Assembly (NCBI GenBank): GCA_910575245.1
Contig: CAJTEN010000038.1
Location: forward strand, 1-38,583
Direction: 5' to 3'
Source of the DNA: Clostridia bacterium
Lineage (GTDB): Bacteria > Bacillota > Clostridia > Lachnospirales > Lachnospiraceae
DNA: 38,583 nucleotides
Shown: piece after piece, positions 16,538 to 25,782 of the stretch
How positions within the stretch are numbered: the first letter of the stretch is position 1
Layout of the letters: every line of letters starts with the position of its first letter
The notes under the pieces: generated by a model
Databases searched by the model: none
What the model saw: only the letters and a program-made list of their open reading frames with translations
Told to the model about the DNA's origin: nothing
Program-made: the position numbers and the translations under genes

Positions 16538-19500
16538 ATGAGTTTTACAAATGAAAGAAACTTAAAATTGATTAACTGTGTAAAGGAATTGATCTATTCG
16601 GATAACAGAAGCATCTGCCCTATCCTGACGGCAAAATCGGGAGAACGTATTAAAAGTCTGAAGGAACTGACAGAACAGGATTGGAAGCCCGTCTGCCATG
16701 AACAGGCATGGGGAGGAAATAATGAGTATTATTGGTTCCGGTTTGATGTGGAGATTCCGGAAAGCTACTCCGGAAGGACAGCAGCTCTTGAGATTACGAC
16801 AGGAAAGGAAGGGCAATGGGATGCAACAAATCCGCAATTTCTTGTATATATTAATGGAAAAATAAGACAGGGCCTGGATGTTAATCACCGGGAGATCATA
16901 TTAACTGAAAATGCTGTCCCGGGAGAGATTTATGCTGTTGAATTATCGGCTTTTACAGGAACACAGAATTTCCGGCTGTTCTTTGACGTGAAATTGCGGA
17001 TTATGCATCGGGATATTGAAAAGTTTTATTATGATTTATGGGTGCCCTATCAAATACTGGAGCTTCTGGAGAAGGATCAGACAGAGGCCCGGAGGCTTTC
17101 GGATGTTATTACAGAAGCTTTGAATTTATTGGATTTAAGACAGGAGTATTCCCCATCATTCTATGAAAGCCTGGGCCGGGCACAGGAATATCTGCAGAAA
17201 GAACTATATGAGAAGCAATGCGCAGATTCATCGGAAGTAATCTATGCGGTAGGACATACACATATTGACATCGCATGGCTATGGACATTATCGGTGACGG
17301 AGGATAAGGCGGTCAGAAGTTTTGCCACCGCTCTGGAGCTGATGCGCCAATATCCGGAGTTCATTTTTATGTCCAGTCAGCCGCAGCTTTATGAATATGT
17401 AAAAAAGAATGCACCGGAAGTATATGAAGAGATACGGAAGAGAGTCGGACAGGGGCGTTGGGAAGCAGAAGGCGGCATGTATGTGGAGGCAGATTGCAAT
17501 CTGGCATCAGGAGAGGCACTTGTTCGTCAGTTCTTATTTGGGAAACAATTCTTCAAGGATGAATTTGGCGCTGATAATGAAATTTTATGGCTGCCTGATG
17601 TGTTTGGATATTCGGCTGCACTTCCGCAGATTATGAAAAAATGTGGGAGCCGATATTTTATGACAACTAAAATCAGCTGGAATGAAACGAATAAAATGCC
17701 GAATGATACTTTTATGTGGCAGGGAACAGACGGCACAAAGATTTTGACACATTTTATCTGTGCGAAAGATTTTTATGAGAGACCGGATTCGGATACTAAA
17801 AAGAGACCGGCTCATTTTACCACTTATAATGGTTATCTTAGACCGTCCCAGATTAAAGGAACGTGGAAGCGTTACAGCCAGAAAAAATTAAATGACAGCG
17901 CGTTAATTTGTTATGGGTATGGCGATGGGGGCGGAGGGGTAACCCGCGACATGTTGGAAAACCAGAGACGTATTGCGCAAGGAATACCGGGATGTCCACA
18001 GACTAAGGTCAGTACGGCATTACATTTTTTCAGGAATCTGGAGAAGGAGATTGAGAAAAAGAAAGAAATACCTCTGTGGGTGGGGGAGTTATATCTGGAA
18101 TATCATAGGGGTACTTATACGTCGATGGCGAGAAATAAAAAATACAATCGTCAGTCGGAATTTTTATTACATAATATCGAGATGTTTTCTGTGATCAGTC
18201 TGTTGAATCTGGGTAGCTGCTGCCCAAAGCAGAAGATTGATGAACTCTGGAAAACCGTATTAAAGAATCAGTTTCATGATATTCTGCCTGGATCTGGTAT
18301 TCGTGATATTTATGAGGACTCAAAGAGGGAATATGAATATATTCTGAAAACGGGACAGGACATGCAGGAGCAGGAAATATGGAGGCTGGCTGCAGAGATA
18401 AATGCTGAAAAGGGAAATCTCATCATATTTAACAGAAATGGTTTTATGGCCTCTGATTATGTTTATATAGATAATCCTGATGAGGTATCACTGAAGATGG
18501 AAAGAACCTGGAATGGAAAAGGAATTCTGTATGTAAAAGATATTCCGGCATCCGGATATAAAGTAGTATCGGCGGTGTCAAAACCAATGGATGGATTCTG
18601 GCAGGCAACTCCGGACAGGGTAGAAACCAAAGATCTTAAAGTAACTTTAAACAAAGCCGGACAGTTTGTTTCTATTTATGATAAGGGAGAAAAGCGGGAA
18701 CTGCTGCCTGATGGACAATATGCTAACAGACTGGTAACATATGAAGACCGGCCGCACAATTATGATGCCTGGGATATCAATGATTACTACAAATTAAAAG
18801 AATGGCCGTTGGATGAAGAGGCGGAGATCAGGGTGATTGAGTGCAGTGCGCTTCGGGCAGTTTTAAGAGTGTATCGGACATATTTGAATTCTGTCATCAC
18901 ACAGGATTTGATTTTTTATCACGAAGGTACTCGTATTGACATCATTAATCATGTGGACTGGAAAGAGAAGAATATCCTGCTGAGAGGGTATATTCCGGTC
19001 AATATTCATGCAGAGCAGGCGACCTATGAAATACAGTATGGAAACGTTCAAAGACCTGCGCATTATAATACTTCCTGGGAACAGGCTAAATTTGAAGTTT
19101 GTGCACATAAATGGATTGATCTTTCGGAGGACGGGTATGGTGTCAGCGTTTTGAATGACTGCAAATATGGATATGATGTACATGACGGTGTTATTGGACT
19201 GACTATGCTGAAGTCGGCTGTTTATCCTAATCCGGATGCAGATAAAGAAATGCACGAATTTGCATATTCTATTGTGCCTCATCGAGGGGGATGGCGTGAA
19301 GCTGGAACCATACAGCAGGCGTATTTGTTTAACAATCCTCTCATTGCTATCAACAAAGTAAATGAAGGGGGAACTATGCCGGCAGATTTTTCTTTCGTGG
19401 AAATCGATCAAAGAAATGTGTTGCTTGAAGTGGTTAAAATAGCAGAAGACAATGATGGAATCGTATTGAGAATGTATGAGGCCTATAACCGGAGAACGGA

Positions 19501-19648
19501 TGTTGTGCTCAGATTCTTCAAACCGCCTTTGTCAGCAGCAGAATGTGATATGCTTGAAAACAATGAAAAGTGGATACAGATAGAAAAAGGACAGCTGGCG
19601 TTAACTTTTAAACCGTATGAAATTAAGACTTTGAGGATCTGTTTTTAG
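16538..19648 (+). CDS. GH38 alpha-mannosidase
   Basis: This is a 1036-residue zinc-dependent retaining alpha-mannosidase of family GH38, the usual length. It has no signal peptide, so it is probably cytoplasmic. An N-terminal beta domain (about 1-225) precedes the catalytic domain. The zinc site is in HTHIDIAWLW (H242, D244), the nucleophile is D354 in WLPDVFGYS, and a further zinc ligand is H580 in NQFHDILPGSG. The C-terminal half is the beta-sandwich region of the family. Bacterial members trim alpha-mannosides, for example from N-glycans or alpha-mannan fragments. It is tightly coupled to the GH31 gene. The two activities together suggest a mixed glycan with terminal alpha-linked residues. 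Confidence 0.92.
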   Translation: MSFTNERNLKLINCVKELIYSDNRSICPILTAKSGERIKSLKELTEQDWKPVCHEQAWGGNNEYYWFRFDVEIPESYSGRTAALEITTGKEGQWDATNPQFLVYINGKIRQGLDVNHREIILTENAVPGEIYAVELSAFTGTQNFRLFFDVKLRIMHRDIEKFYYDLWVPYQILELLEKDQTEARRLSDVITEALNLLDLRQEYSPSFYESLGRAQEYLQKELYEKQCADSSEVIYAVGHTHIDIAWLWTLSVTEDKAVRSFATALELMRQYPEFIFMSSQPQLYEYVKKNAPEVYEEIRKRVGQGRWEAEGGMYVEADCNLASGEALVRQFLFGKQFFKDEFGADNEILWLPDVFGYSAALPQIMKKCGSRYFMTTKISWNETNKMPNDTFMWQGTDGTKILTHFICAKDFYERPDSDTKKRPAHFTTYNGYLRPSQIKGTWKRYSQKKLNDSALICYGYGDGGGGVTRDMLENQRRIAQGIPGCPQTKVSTALHFFRNLEKEIEKKKEIPLWVGELYLEYHRGTYTSMARNKKYNRQSEFLLHNIEMFSVISLLNLGSCCPKQKIDELWKTVLKNQFHDILPGSGIRDIYEDSKREYEYILKTGQDMQEQEIWRLAAEINAEKGNLIIFNRNGFMASDYVYIDNPDEVSLKMERTWNGKGILYVKDIPASGYKVVSAVSKPMDGFWQATPDRVETKDLKVTLNKAGQFVSIYDKGEKRELLPDGQYANRLVTYEDRPHNYDAWDINDYYKLKEWPLDEEAEIRVIECSALRAVLRVYRTYLNSVITQDLIFYHEGTRIDIINHVDWKEKNILLRGYIPVNIHAEQATYEIQYGNVQRPAHYNTSWEQAKFEVCAHKWIDLSEDGYGVSVLNDCKYGYDVHDGVIGLTMLKSAVYPNPDADKEMHEFAYSIVPHRGGWREAGTIQQAYLFNNPLIAINKVNEGGTMPADFSFVEIDQRNVLLEVVKIAEDNDGIVLRMYEAYNRRTDVVLRFFKPPLSAAECDMLENNEKWIQIEKGQLALTFKPYEIKTLRICF

Positions 19649-19670
19649 TTTAGATAGTAGGAGAAAAGAT

Positions 19671-20690
19671 ATGAAAGCAATAGAAATTGAAGCTCCTGGA
19701 ATTGTAAAATGCAGGGGCATAAGTGAACCAATACCAAAAGAAGGGGAGGCATTGATCCGGGTAAAGGCCGTGGGAATATGCGGCAGTGATATTGGAGCGT
19801 ATAGAGGGAGTAATTCACTGGTGAGTTATCCAAGAATTATCGGGCATGAAATAGCCGGAGAAATCATATCCGTATCAGGAACGAATCCAAAAAATCTGCA
19901 GCCCGGTGACAGAGTGGTCGTGGATCCGTATATCTACTGCGGAAAATGTTATCCATGCTGTATCGGCAGGACAAACTGCTGCAATGAGCTTGAAGTGCTT
20001 GGTGTTCATCGAAATGGTGGAATGCAGGAGTATTTTTGTCATCCTGCTGATATGCTTGTTAAAATACCGGAAAATATGAATTGGGAATTGGCAGCCATGG
20101 CGGAGCCGCTGACTATTTCCCTGCATGGAATTCATAGGGGAGGATTGAAAGCAGGAGAGTATTGCGTCATTATTGGAGCCGGTCCTATCGGATTGGCTGC
20201 GGGACTTGTCGCCGAAGCGTATGGCGCTCATGTAATTCTTATTGATATACTTCAGAAAAGACTGGATTTTGCCAGAAATATGGGAATTGAGTATACTGTG
20301 AATTCAAAATTGGAAAATCCGGCAAAAAAAATTCGGGAATTTACAGGTGGGGAGCTGGCACAGTTAGTGATGGAGTGTAGCGGTTCCAATTCAGCTGTAA
20401 GGAGCACGCTGGATATGGTATGCCATGCCGGCAGGATCACTCTGACAGGGTGGCCGGCAAAGGAAACCAGTCTTCCCACAGATGTGATCACAAAGAAGGA
20501 AATTGATATTCGAGGTGCGCGTACAAGTGCCGGAGAGTTTGAGGAGGCATTGGGTCTGATCTGTTCAGGACGTGTTGATATGTACAAAGTATTAACCAGA
20601 ACGGTTACAGTGACAGAAGTACCGAATGTGATTGAGGACATAAGCCATAATCCGGATAATTATATGAAGGTGGTTGTGTCTATGAGGTAA
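19671..20690 (+). CDS. zinc-dependent medium-chain alcohol/sugar-alcohol dehydrogenase
   Basis: This is a 339-residue medium-chain dehydrogenase of the sorbitol/threonine dehydrogenase group. Catalytic zinc residues lie in GICGSDIGAYRG and GHEIAGEI. The structural zinc lobe is CGKCYPCCIGRTNCC. The NAD(P)-binding Rossmann motif is IGAGPIGLAAG near residue 170, followed by an acidic ILIDI that favours NAD. It starts 22 bases after the GH38 stop, with GGAGAA ahead, so it is the last gene of the sugar operon. It likely oxidises a sugar or polyol released by the glycosidases, though the substrate is not readable. Possible products of the path include fructose or keto-sugar acids; this is inference. 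Confidence 0.85.
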   Translation: MKAIEIEAPGIVKCRGISEPIPKEGEALIRVKAVGICGSDIGAYRGSNSLVSYPRIIGHEIAGEIISVSGTNPKNLQPGDRVVVDPYIYCGKCYPCCIGRTNCCNELEVLGVHRNGGMQEYFCHPADMLVKIPENMNWELAAMAEPLTISLHGIHRGGLKAGEYCVIIGAGPIGLAAGLVAEAYGAHVILIDILQKRLDFARNMGIEYTVNSKLENPAKKIREFTGGELAQLVMECSGSNSAVRSTLDMVCHAGRITLTGWPAKETSLPTDVITKKEIDIRGARTSAGEFEEALGLICSGRVDMYKVLTRTVTVTEVPNVIEDISHNPDNYMKVVVSMR

Positions 20691-20792
20691 TGTTTTCCAG
20701 AGAGGAACATATTTGGACTGCAGTCGGGATGAGATGCGCGTTTTCCGTGATCATATCTACGTTTTCGAATAAGAAGTGTTTTTTGCACTGAG

Positions 20793-20809
20793 ATTTATCA
20801 GTGATAAAT
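20793..20809. promoter_or_regulatory. 17-bp palindrome ahead of the AEC carrier gene
   Basis: ATTTATC-AGT-GATAAAT is a perfect 7-bp inverted repeat, overlapping a second one, CACTGA/TCAGTG. It lies 43 bases before the carrier start. It could be an operator or a leader hairpin; no T-run follows. Confidence 0.35.
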
Positions 20810-20851
20810 GGATACATATTGGGCATGGAAAATAATAAGAGGGATAGAGAG

Positions 20852-21790
20852 ATGGAACATTTTTTAACGGCAGTCAATGCTGTAGCCCCTTTTTTAGTCT
20901 ATATGACGTTCGGATATGGGGTGAAAATTTCCGGATTGACAGATGATGATTTTTTGCGGAAGCTTAACACAATGGTATTTCGGGTGTTTTATCCGGTTAT
21001 GATGTTTTATAATCTGTATCAGAACAGTGGAATAGAGTTGCATATGGGCAGATTGATTCTGACAGGATTATTTGGAGAGATAGTGCTGATTATCATACTG
21101 ATGGGTATAGTCCCGCGCATAACAAAGGAGAATTCGCGGAGAGGAGTGTTAATACAAGCCATTTATCGGAGTAATTTTGTTCTTTTTGCGATTCCTTTGA
21201 CAGAAAGTGTATTTGGACAGGCAGGTGTGACAGTGGCATCAATGATGGTGGCAGTAGTTGTTCCATTTTACAATGCGAGTGCGGTGATCATTTTGGAATA
21301 TTTCCGAGGTGAGAAATTGGATTTTAAGAAACTGGTAATAAAGGTATTAATGAATCCAATGATTTTGGGTGCGCTGATGGGTGGTATGACTTTGCTTCTT
21401 GGAATCAGACTGCCCGGATATATTGAAAAACCTGTGTCACAGTTTTCAGCATTGACAACTCCGTTGGCGCTTTTTATTCTGGGAGGGACTTTGAAATTCT
21501 CTTCTTTGAGAAAAAATATGTACTTGATCCTTCCGGCGATTGCTATGAAACTGGTAATCATTCCGGCAGTGATGTTATGGATTTCCATTGCTATAGGCAT
21601 GGAAACACTGGAACGTTTTGTGTTGCTGACTATGTTTGCAACGCCGACTGCGGCTGCTTCGTTCCCTATGGCACAGAATATGGGCGGTGACGGACAATTG
21701 GCAGGAGAACTGGTGGTGTGCAGTACTGTTGCATCGGTGGCGACCGTTTTTCTATGGGTATTTTTTTTAAGGACAAGGGGATTAATTTAG
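20852..21790 (+). CDS. AEC-family (auxin efflux carrier-like) membrane transporter
   Basis: This is a roughly 312-residue, highly hydrophobic protein with about ten membrane helices in two bundles of five. It fits the AEC/membrane transport family (PF03547-like). The N-terminal helix (VAPFLVYMTFGYGVKISG) and the C-terminal region with FATPTAAASFPMAQNMGGD and ELVVCSTVASVAT are typical. I chose ATG 20852, with AGAGGG 8 bases ahead. In-frame ATGs at 20801 and 20825 are less well supported. AEC members export or import organic acids and related anions. Placed after the dehydrogenase, it may move a pathway end product, but a 161-base gap with its own palindrome means it might be separately transcribed. 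Confidence 0.83.
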   Translation: MEHFLTAVNAVAPFLVYMTFGYGVKISGLTDDDFLRKLNTMVFRVFYPVMMFYNLYQNSGIELHMGRLILTGLFGEIVLIIILMGIVPRITKENSRRGVLIQAIYRSNFVLFAIPLTESVFGQAGVTVASMMVAVVVPFYNASAVIILEYFRGEKLDFKKLVIKVLMNPMILGALMGGMTLLLGIRLPGYIEKPVSQFSALTTPLALFILGGTLKFSSLRKNMYLILPAIAMKLVIIPAVMLWISIAIGMETLERFVLLTMFATPTAAASFPMAQNMGGDGQLAGELVVCSTVASVATVFLWVFFLRTRGLI

Positions 21791-21831
21791 TTTCAGCTGT
21801 ACTGAAAGTGGAAATTTTCATAAATATTGAT

Positions 21832-21859
21832 TTGATTATTTTTGTATATAGCTTATAAT
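21832..21859 (+). promoter_or_regulatory. sigma-A-like promoter
   Basis: TTGATT (21832-21837) is followed after 16 bases by a perfect TATAAT (21854-21859). No start codon with a long frame follows closely. It probably served the truncated ORF at 21909-22139, and may now drive the ABC transporter gene downstream. Confidence 0.6.
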
Positions 21860-21908
21860 AAATATATGATTAAATAACAAATTATATCCAGGAATGGTGG
21901 AAATCTAA

Positions 21909-22139
21909 CGACAGGGTGACATTGATTCCTGTAAGGAAGCCAGAAAGAAGATCTGCTATATCATAGAGAAACTGTATAACAGATATGGGTTTTTGATGGA
22001 AGGAACATTCTTAAATGAGAATGAGAAACAGAAACAGTTCTTCAGGAATGTGTGTGCCGGTATGGAGGAATATGTGGACACATCCTTTCTGGGGACGATG
22101 TCAGAGTACTTGAGCCGTTATATGGGAAAAAGGTCCTGA
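21909..22139 (+). pseudogene. headless ORF remnant, C-terminal part of an unknown protein
   Basis: The frame from 21909 to the TGA at 22137-22139 is open for 76 codons and reads as normal protein (KKICYIIEKLYNRYGFLMEG, then MSEYLSRYMGKRS). It has no start codon and no ribosome site at its left end; a TAA sits just upstream at 21906. I do not recognise the family. Its short helical character and position before an ABC exporter would suit the C-terminus of a TetR-type repressor, but this is speculation. An internal ATG (MEGTF...) could give a 46-residue peptide. It is best read as a 5'-truncated gene behind an intact promoter. Confidence 0.45.
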
Positions 22140-22151
22140 TAGGAAGCGCAG

Positions 22152-23825
22152 ATGAAAGTGCGTGACACAAAAGAAATACATGGAAAGGAAACAGAAATGA
22201 AGAATATTTTGGCTGTTTTTATAAATCGGAACAATGCCATTCAGATCATGGTAACGGCATTGTTTGCGGCATCTTCCCAACCGTTGATCGCATGGAGCAT
22301 GGCCGGACTCTCGGGTGCATTTCTGGAGAACGAACTGGGCTATGCGGCAGTGTTCAGCAATATAATGATTCTGCTGCTTGCGTTGTTTATTGCCTGGTTT
22401 GCAGATAATATCAAGGCAAATCTGTTACTGGACAGTGAGTTTGAATTGCGTAGGCAGGTCTTTGACAGTATTTACGCCATGCCCATTGATGAGTTTGAGA
22501 AAAAAGACAGCGGGGCGTATTACAATCAGATTGGGCGTGATACGCAGATCCTGTCGAAGGAACTCTTTGAAGGTACGCTGAAAGTGATTGTGAACGGCCT
22601 TAGTATCGGTCTGATAGCGGTTCTGCTGTTATATTGCCACTGGATGAGTTTTCTGATCATCCTTATTTTTTTGCTGCCTTTGACCATTAACAATTTGCTG
22701 ATGCCGCAGAAGATCGCTGCATGTCAGGAACGGTCAATGAACACGCTGGTGGGGATGACGGTTAAGATAAAAGACCTGCTGAGTGGGTTTTTTACTGCCC
22801 GCTTTCAGGAAGGGGAGAAGCAGGTTTCCGAGAGTATGCATACGCACTTTGCAGCGGCAGCGGCTGCGGAGAAACAGATTATGAAACTGTCTAACCTGAG
22901 TGGGCTTATCGCGAACGCCAGTGTGACGCTTTCGCAGTTTTCCGGTCTGTTTGTTGCCTTTTATCTCATGCGTTTGGGGATGATCGACTTCCCGCAATTC
23001 GTATTGATCTTTCAGCTGGGGATGATAGTCAGTAATCCGGTGGTCAGTCTGATCAATGCGGTCATTTCCATCCGGTCCTCACGGCCCTATATTGAGAACA
23101 CGGAGAAGATCCTGGCAGGACATAAATACCGGGAAGATTTCCGGCTGGAGAAAGTATGCAGTATAAAACTTGACGATGTATCGTTTGTTTATCCTGAAAA
23201 GCAGCGCTGTGTTTTAAATAACTTCAATTATTGCTTTGAGCAGGGCAGGAAATATTTGATCATCGGAGAAAGCGGCAGCGGCAAGACCACCCTGATAAAA
23301 CTTTTGCTGGGGACACTGCATCCCAGTTCCGGTCACATATATTACGACAGGATTGACCAACAGGAGCTTTCCCCTTCTGAAATCTACCATCATTCTGCGG
23401 TGGTACCGCAGCAGGTTTATATTTTTGACGATACGATCAGGCGTAACCTTGATCTGAAGGGAGCCTGTACGGATGAAGAACTGCTTGCTATAATCAGCAG
23501 GGTAAAACTCGACAAGTTTTTCGCCGCTAACGGGTATACGCTGGATACACAAATCAGCAACGAAACCCTGCAGGTTTCCGGTGGTGAAAAGGCCCGGATT
23601 GGCCTGGCCAGAAGTTTGACACTTCATAAGAGCATTGTCATCTATGACGAGGTGCTTTCCGGACTCGATTCGCAGAATGCAGAACTGATCGAAGATCTGC
23701 TCCTTGCGGACAACGAAAGGATCGTGATTCATATTGCACATAATTCATCGCCCGGTTATCAGGACAGATATGATGCTGTCGTGCGGCTTGCTATTCAAAA
23801 TGAATTGGATGATGAAGGGATTTGA
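22152..23825 (+). CDS. ABC exporter half-transporter (fused membrane and ATPase domains)
   Basis: This is a 557-residue type I ABC exporter subunit. The membrane domain (about residues 20-320) has six helices. The ATPase domain has Walker A GESGSGKTT (from residue 372), the Q-loop in VVPQQVYIFDD, the signature VSGGEKAR near 476, Walker B IVIYDE, and the switch His in VIHIAH. All ATPase motifs are intact, so one subunit could work as a homodimer. Two starts are possible: 22152 (AGGA upstream) and 22197 (AAAGGA upstream, giving MKNILAVF). The substrate is unknown; drug, peptide or lipid export are the usual roles. It stands alone among degraded genes, with no partner half-transporter next to it. 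Confidence 0.87.
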   Translation: MKVRDTKEIHGKETEMKNILAVFINRNNAIQIMVTALFAASSQPLIAWSMAGLSGAFLENELGYAAVFSNIMILLLALFIAWFADNIKANLLLDSEFELRRQVFDSIYAMPIDEFEKKDSGAYYNQIGRDTQILSKELFEGTLKVIVNGLSIGLIAVLLLYCHWMSFLIILIFLLPLTINNLLMPQKIAACQERSMNTLVGMTVKIKDLLSGFFTARFQEGEKQVSESMHTHFAAAAAAEKQIMKLSNLSGLIANASVTLSQFSGLFVAFYLMRLGMIDFPQFVLIFQLGMIVSNPVVSLINAVISIRSSRPYIENTEKILAGHKYREDFRLEKVCSIKLDDVSFVYPEKQRCVLNNFNYCFEQGRKYLIIGESGSGKTTLIKLLLGTLHPSSGHIYYDRIDQQELSPSEIYHHSAVVPQQVYIFDDTIRRNLDLKGACTDEELLAIISRVKLDKFFAANGYTLDTQISNETLQVSGGEKARIGLARSLTLHKSIVIYDEVLSGLDSQNAELIEDLLLADNERIVIHIAHNSSPGYQDRYDAVVRLAIQNELDDEGI

Positions 23826-23960
23826 GAATGCAAAAATCTTGGACAAGTGAAAAAAAAAGAGTTTTTTAAAGCTGTTATGCTTCTTCAAAAGATAAGATAA
23901 TGGTTCATTTATTCAGAAGAGAACGGAGTTTATCATGATTCAATAGGAAGGAAGAATAGA

Positions 23961-24244
23961 AAGTGCGAAGTTTTCCCTTCACCTTTTGCTGTTTTTTTGA
24001 ATGCAGATGATAAAATCTATTTTGAGCCGGATATTTCTGTAATTTGTGACAAGAAAAAACTTATAGACGAAGGATGCAAAGGTGCACCGGACTGGATTAT
24101 TGAAATTGTATCACCATCCAGCCGCCCGATGGATTATAATTAAGAAGTTATTCAAATACAGGCCGGCAGACATTCTCTGATAAAGTAAAAGCTGGAATAT
24201 ATGAAGATATGGAGGTTGATTTTGCTGAGATAAGTATAGAATAA
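23961..24244 (+). pseudogene. Uma2/DUF820 family nuclease-like pseudogene
   Basis: The frame from 23961 reads KCEVFPSPFAVFLNADDK, then EPDISVICDKKKL and GAPDWIIEIVSPSSRPMDY, which is the core of Uma2-family PD-(D/E)XK-like proteins. It stops at TAA 24141. In another frame KLFKYRPAD continues the family sequence at once. The expected 35-40 residues are then missing, and FSDKVKAGIYEDMEVDF resumes the C-terminus to TAA 24242-24244. The N-terminal third is also absent. So the gene has lost its 5' end, taken a frameshift and suffered an internal deletion. It is non-functional and marks this strip as decaying. Confidence 0.75.
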
Positions 24245-24284
24245 AAACGAATGGTTAAGGGATGGGTTACCAGCAAAGACACAG

Positions 24285-24420
24285 AAACAGGGAGTCTCCG
24301 GAACTTATGCAAGGATGCGATGGTTATGCACCCATCATGGCATATATAGGAACCGAAGACTACCTCATTAACTGTGAACTTCGTGAGGAGGAAACATCAC
24401 TGTCAAAAGAATACGCCTGA
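24285..24420 (+). pseudogene. transposase remnant, probably IS1380 family
   Basis: One frame gives KQGVSGTYA. After a frameshift, another gives GCDGYAPIMAYIGTEDYL and INCELREEE, ending in TGA 24418-24420. From memory this resembles the conserved block ahead of a catalytic Asp in IS1380-type DDE transposases. The rest of the transposase is missing and no terminal repeats were found, so this is a fragment. It lies directly behind the Uma2 pseudogene and just before the end of argG. Confidence 0.45.
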
Positions 24421-24439
24421 ATTTAATATGAATGTTTTC

Positions 24440-25663
24440 TCAAAGCAGCTTCTCGCCATTCTCCTGCATCTTCATGGCGCGGACCTTGCAGGACAATCCG
24501 AACAGATTGATAAATCCTTCCGCATCGTGGTGGTCGTACATATCGCCTGTGGTGAAGGAAGCGATACTCTCGTTGTACAGTGTGTACGGAGAGGTAGTGC
24601 CTGCCTTGATGATATTGCCCTTGTACAGTTTGAACTTTACTTCGCCGGTCACATACTGCTGTGTGGACTGGATGAATGCCTGGATCGCCTCGCGGATCGG
24701 AGTGAACCATTTGCCTTCGTATACAATCTGCGCGAACTTATCACCCAGGTCTTTCTTGAGTGCGTAAGTATCGCGGTCAAGGATCAGTTCTTCAAGCTGC
24801 TGGTGTGCCTCGTAGAGGATCGTTCCGCCGGGTGTCTCATAGACGCCGCGGGACTTCATGCCTACCACGCGGTTTTCCACAATATCTATGATACCGATGC
24901 CGTGTTTGCCGCCCAATTCATTTAAGGTGGCTATAATTTCGGATACTTTCATTTTCTTGCCGTTCACAGAGACAGGGATACCTTTCTCAAACGTCATGGT
25001 AACATATTCGCCTTCATCGGGCGCTTTCTCAGGGGTAGTTCCCAGAACCAGCAGATGCTCATAGTTGGGCTCGTTGGAAGGATCCTCCAGTTCCAGCCCT
25101 TCATGGCTGATGTGCCACAGGTTACGGTCACGGCTGTAGCTTGAGTCTGCGGAGAAAGGCAGGTTAATGCCATGCTGACGGCAGTATTCGATCTCCTCTT
25201 CACGGGAGTTCAGAGTCCATTTCTCATTTCTCCACGCAGCGATAATCTTTAAGTCAGGGGCGAGTGCCTTGATTCCCAGCTCAAAACGGATCTGGTCGTT
25301 GCCTTTGCCGGTAGCGCCGTGGCAGATGGCGGTAGCACCTTCTTTGCGTGCAATTTCCACCAGTTTCTTGGCGATGACAGGCCTTGCCATGGATGTGCCG
25401 AGCAGATATTTGTTCTCATATACGGCATGAGCCTGTACACAGGGAACAATGAAGTCATCGCAGAATTCGTCTGTCAGGTCTTCGATGTAAAGTTTGGATG
25501 CACCGCTGGACAGAGCCCTCTCTTCAAGGCCGTCCAGTTCCTCGGCCTGGCCGCAGTTGCCGCATACGCAGATAACTTCATAATCGAAATTTTCCTTTAA
25601 CCAGGGAATGATTGCGGTGGTGTCGAGTCCGCCTGAATAAGCAAGTACAACTTTTTCTTTCAT
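24440..25663 (-). CDS. argG: argininosuccinate synthase
   Basis: This is a 407-residue enzyme that joins citrulline and aspartate with ATP to make argininosuccinate, the penultimate step of arginine synthesis. The ATP pyrophosphatase loop is LAYSGGLDTTAIIPWL at residues 7-22. GATGKGNDQIRFE and FSADSSYSRDRNLWHIS match the substrate-binding segments, and the length is normal. The start is fixed by AAAGGAGAG on the minus strand. It is divergent from argC, and the shared region contains promoters for both and an ARG-box-like palindrome. argH is not next to it in this window. No terminator is visible behind it, where transposase and Uma2 remnants begin. Confidence 0.96.
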   Translation of the reverse strand: MKEKVVLAYSGGLDTTAIIPWLKENFDYEVICVCGNCGQAEELDGLEERALSSGASKLYIEDLTDEFCDDFIVPCVQAHAVYENKYLLGTSMARPVIAKKLVEIARKEGATAICHGATGKGNDQIRFELGIKALAPDLKIIAAWRNEKWTLNSREEEIEYCRQHGINLPFSADSSYSRDRNLWHISHEGLELEDPSNEPNYEHLLVLGTTPEKAPDEGEYVTMTFEKGIPVSVNGKKMKVSEIIATLNELGGKHGIGIIDIVENRVVGMKSRGVYETPGGTILYEAHQQLEELILDRDTYALKKDLGDKFAQIVYEGKWFTPIREAIQAFIQSTQQYVTGEVKFKLYKGNIIKAGTTSPYTLYNESIASFTTGDMYDHHDAEGFINLFGLSCKVRAMKMQENGEKLL

Positions 25664-25782
25664 AATAATCTCTCCTTTGCTTGATAAAATTTGTTGGATT
25701 GTATGGCTGCAACAGTTCGGGGAGGCCGGTACGGATACTGTATTGACCTCGCCAAAATGATTTCCTGTGTTGTTCCTAAAAC

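Noticed and set aside
22734..22997. Minus-strand frames inside the ABC exporter gene
   Set aside because: Antisense to an intact transporter with all ATPase motifs and lacking ribosome sites.
24374..24925. Long plus-strand open frames opposite argG (also 24432-24767 and 25319-25600)
   Set aside because: They lie antisense to a complete argG with all family motifs, have no ribosome sites and read as low-quality protein; they are shadows.
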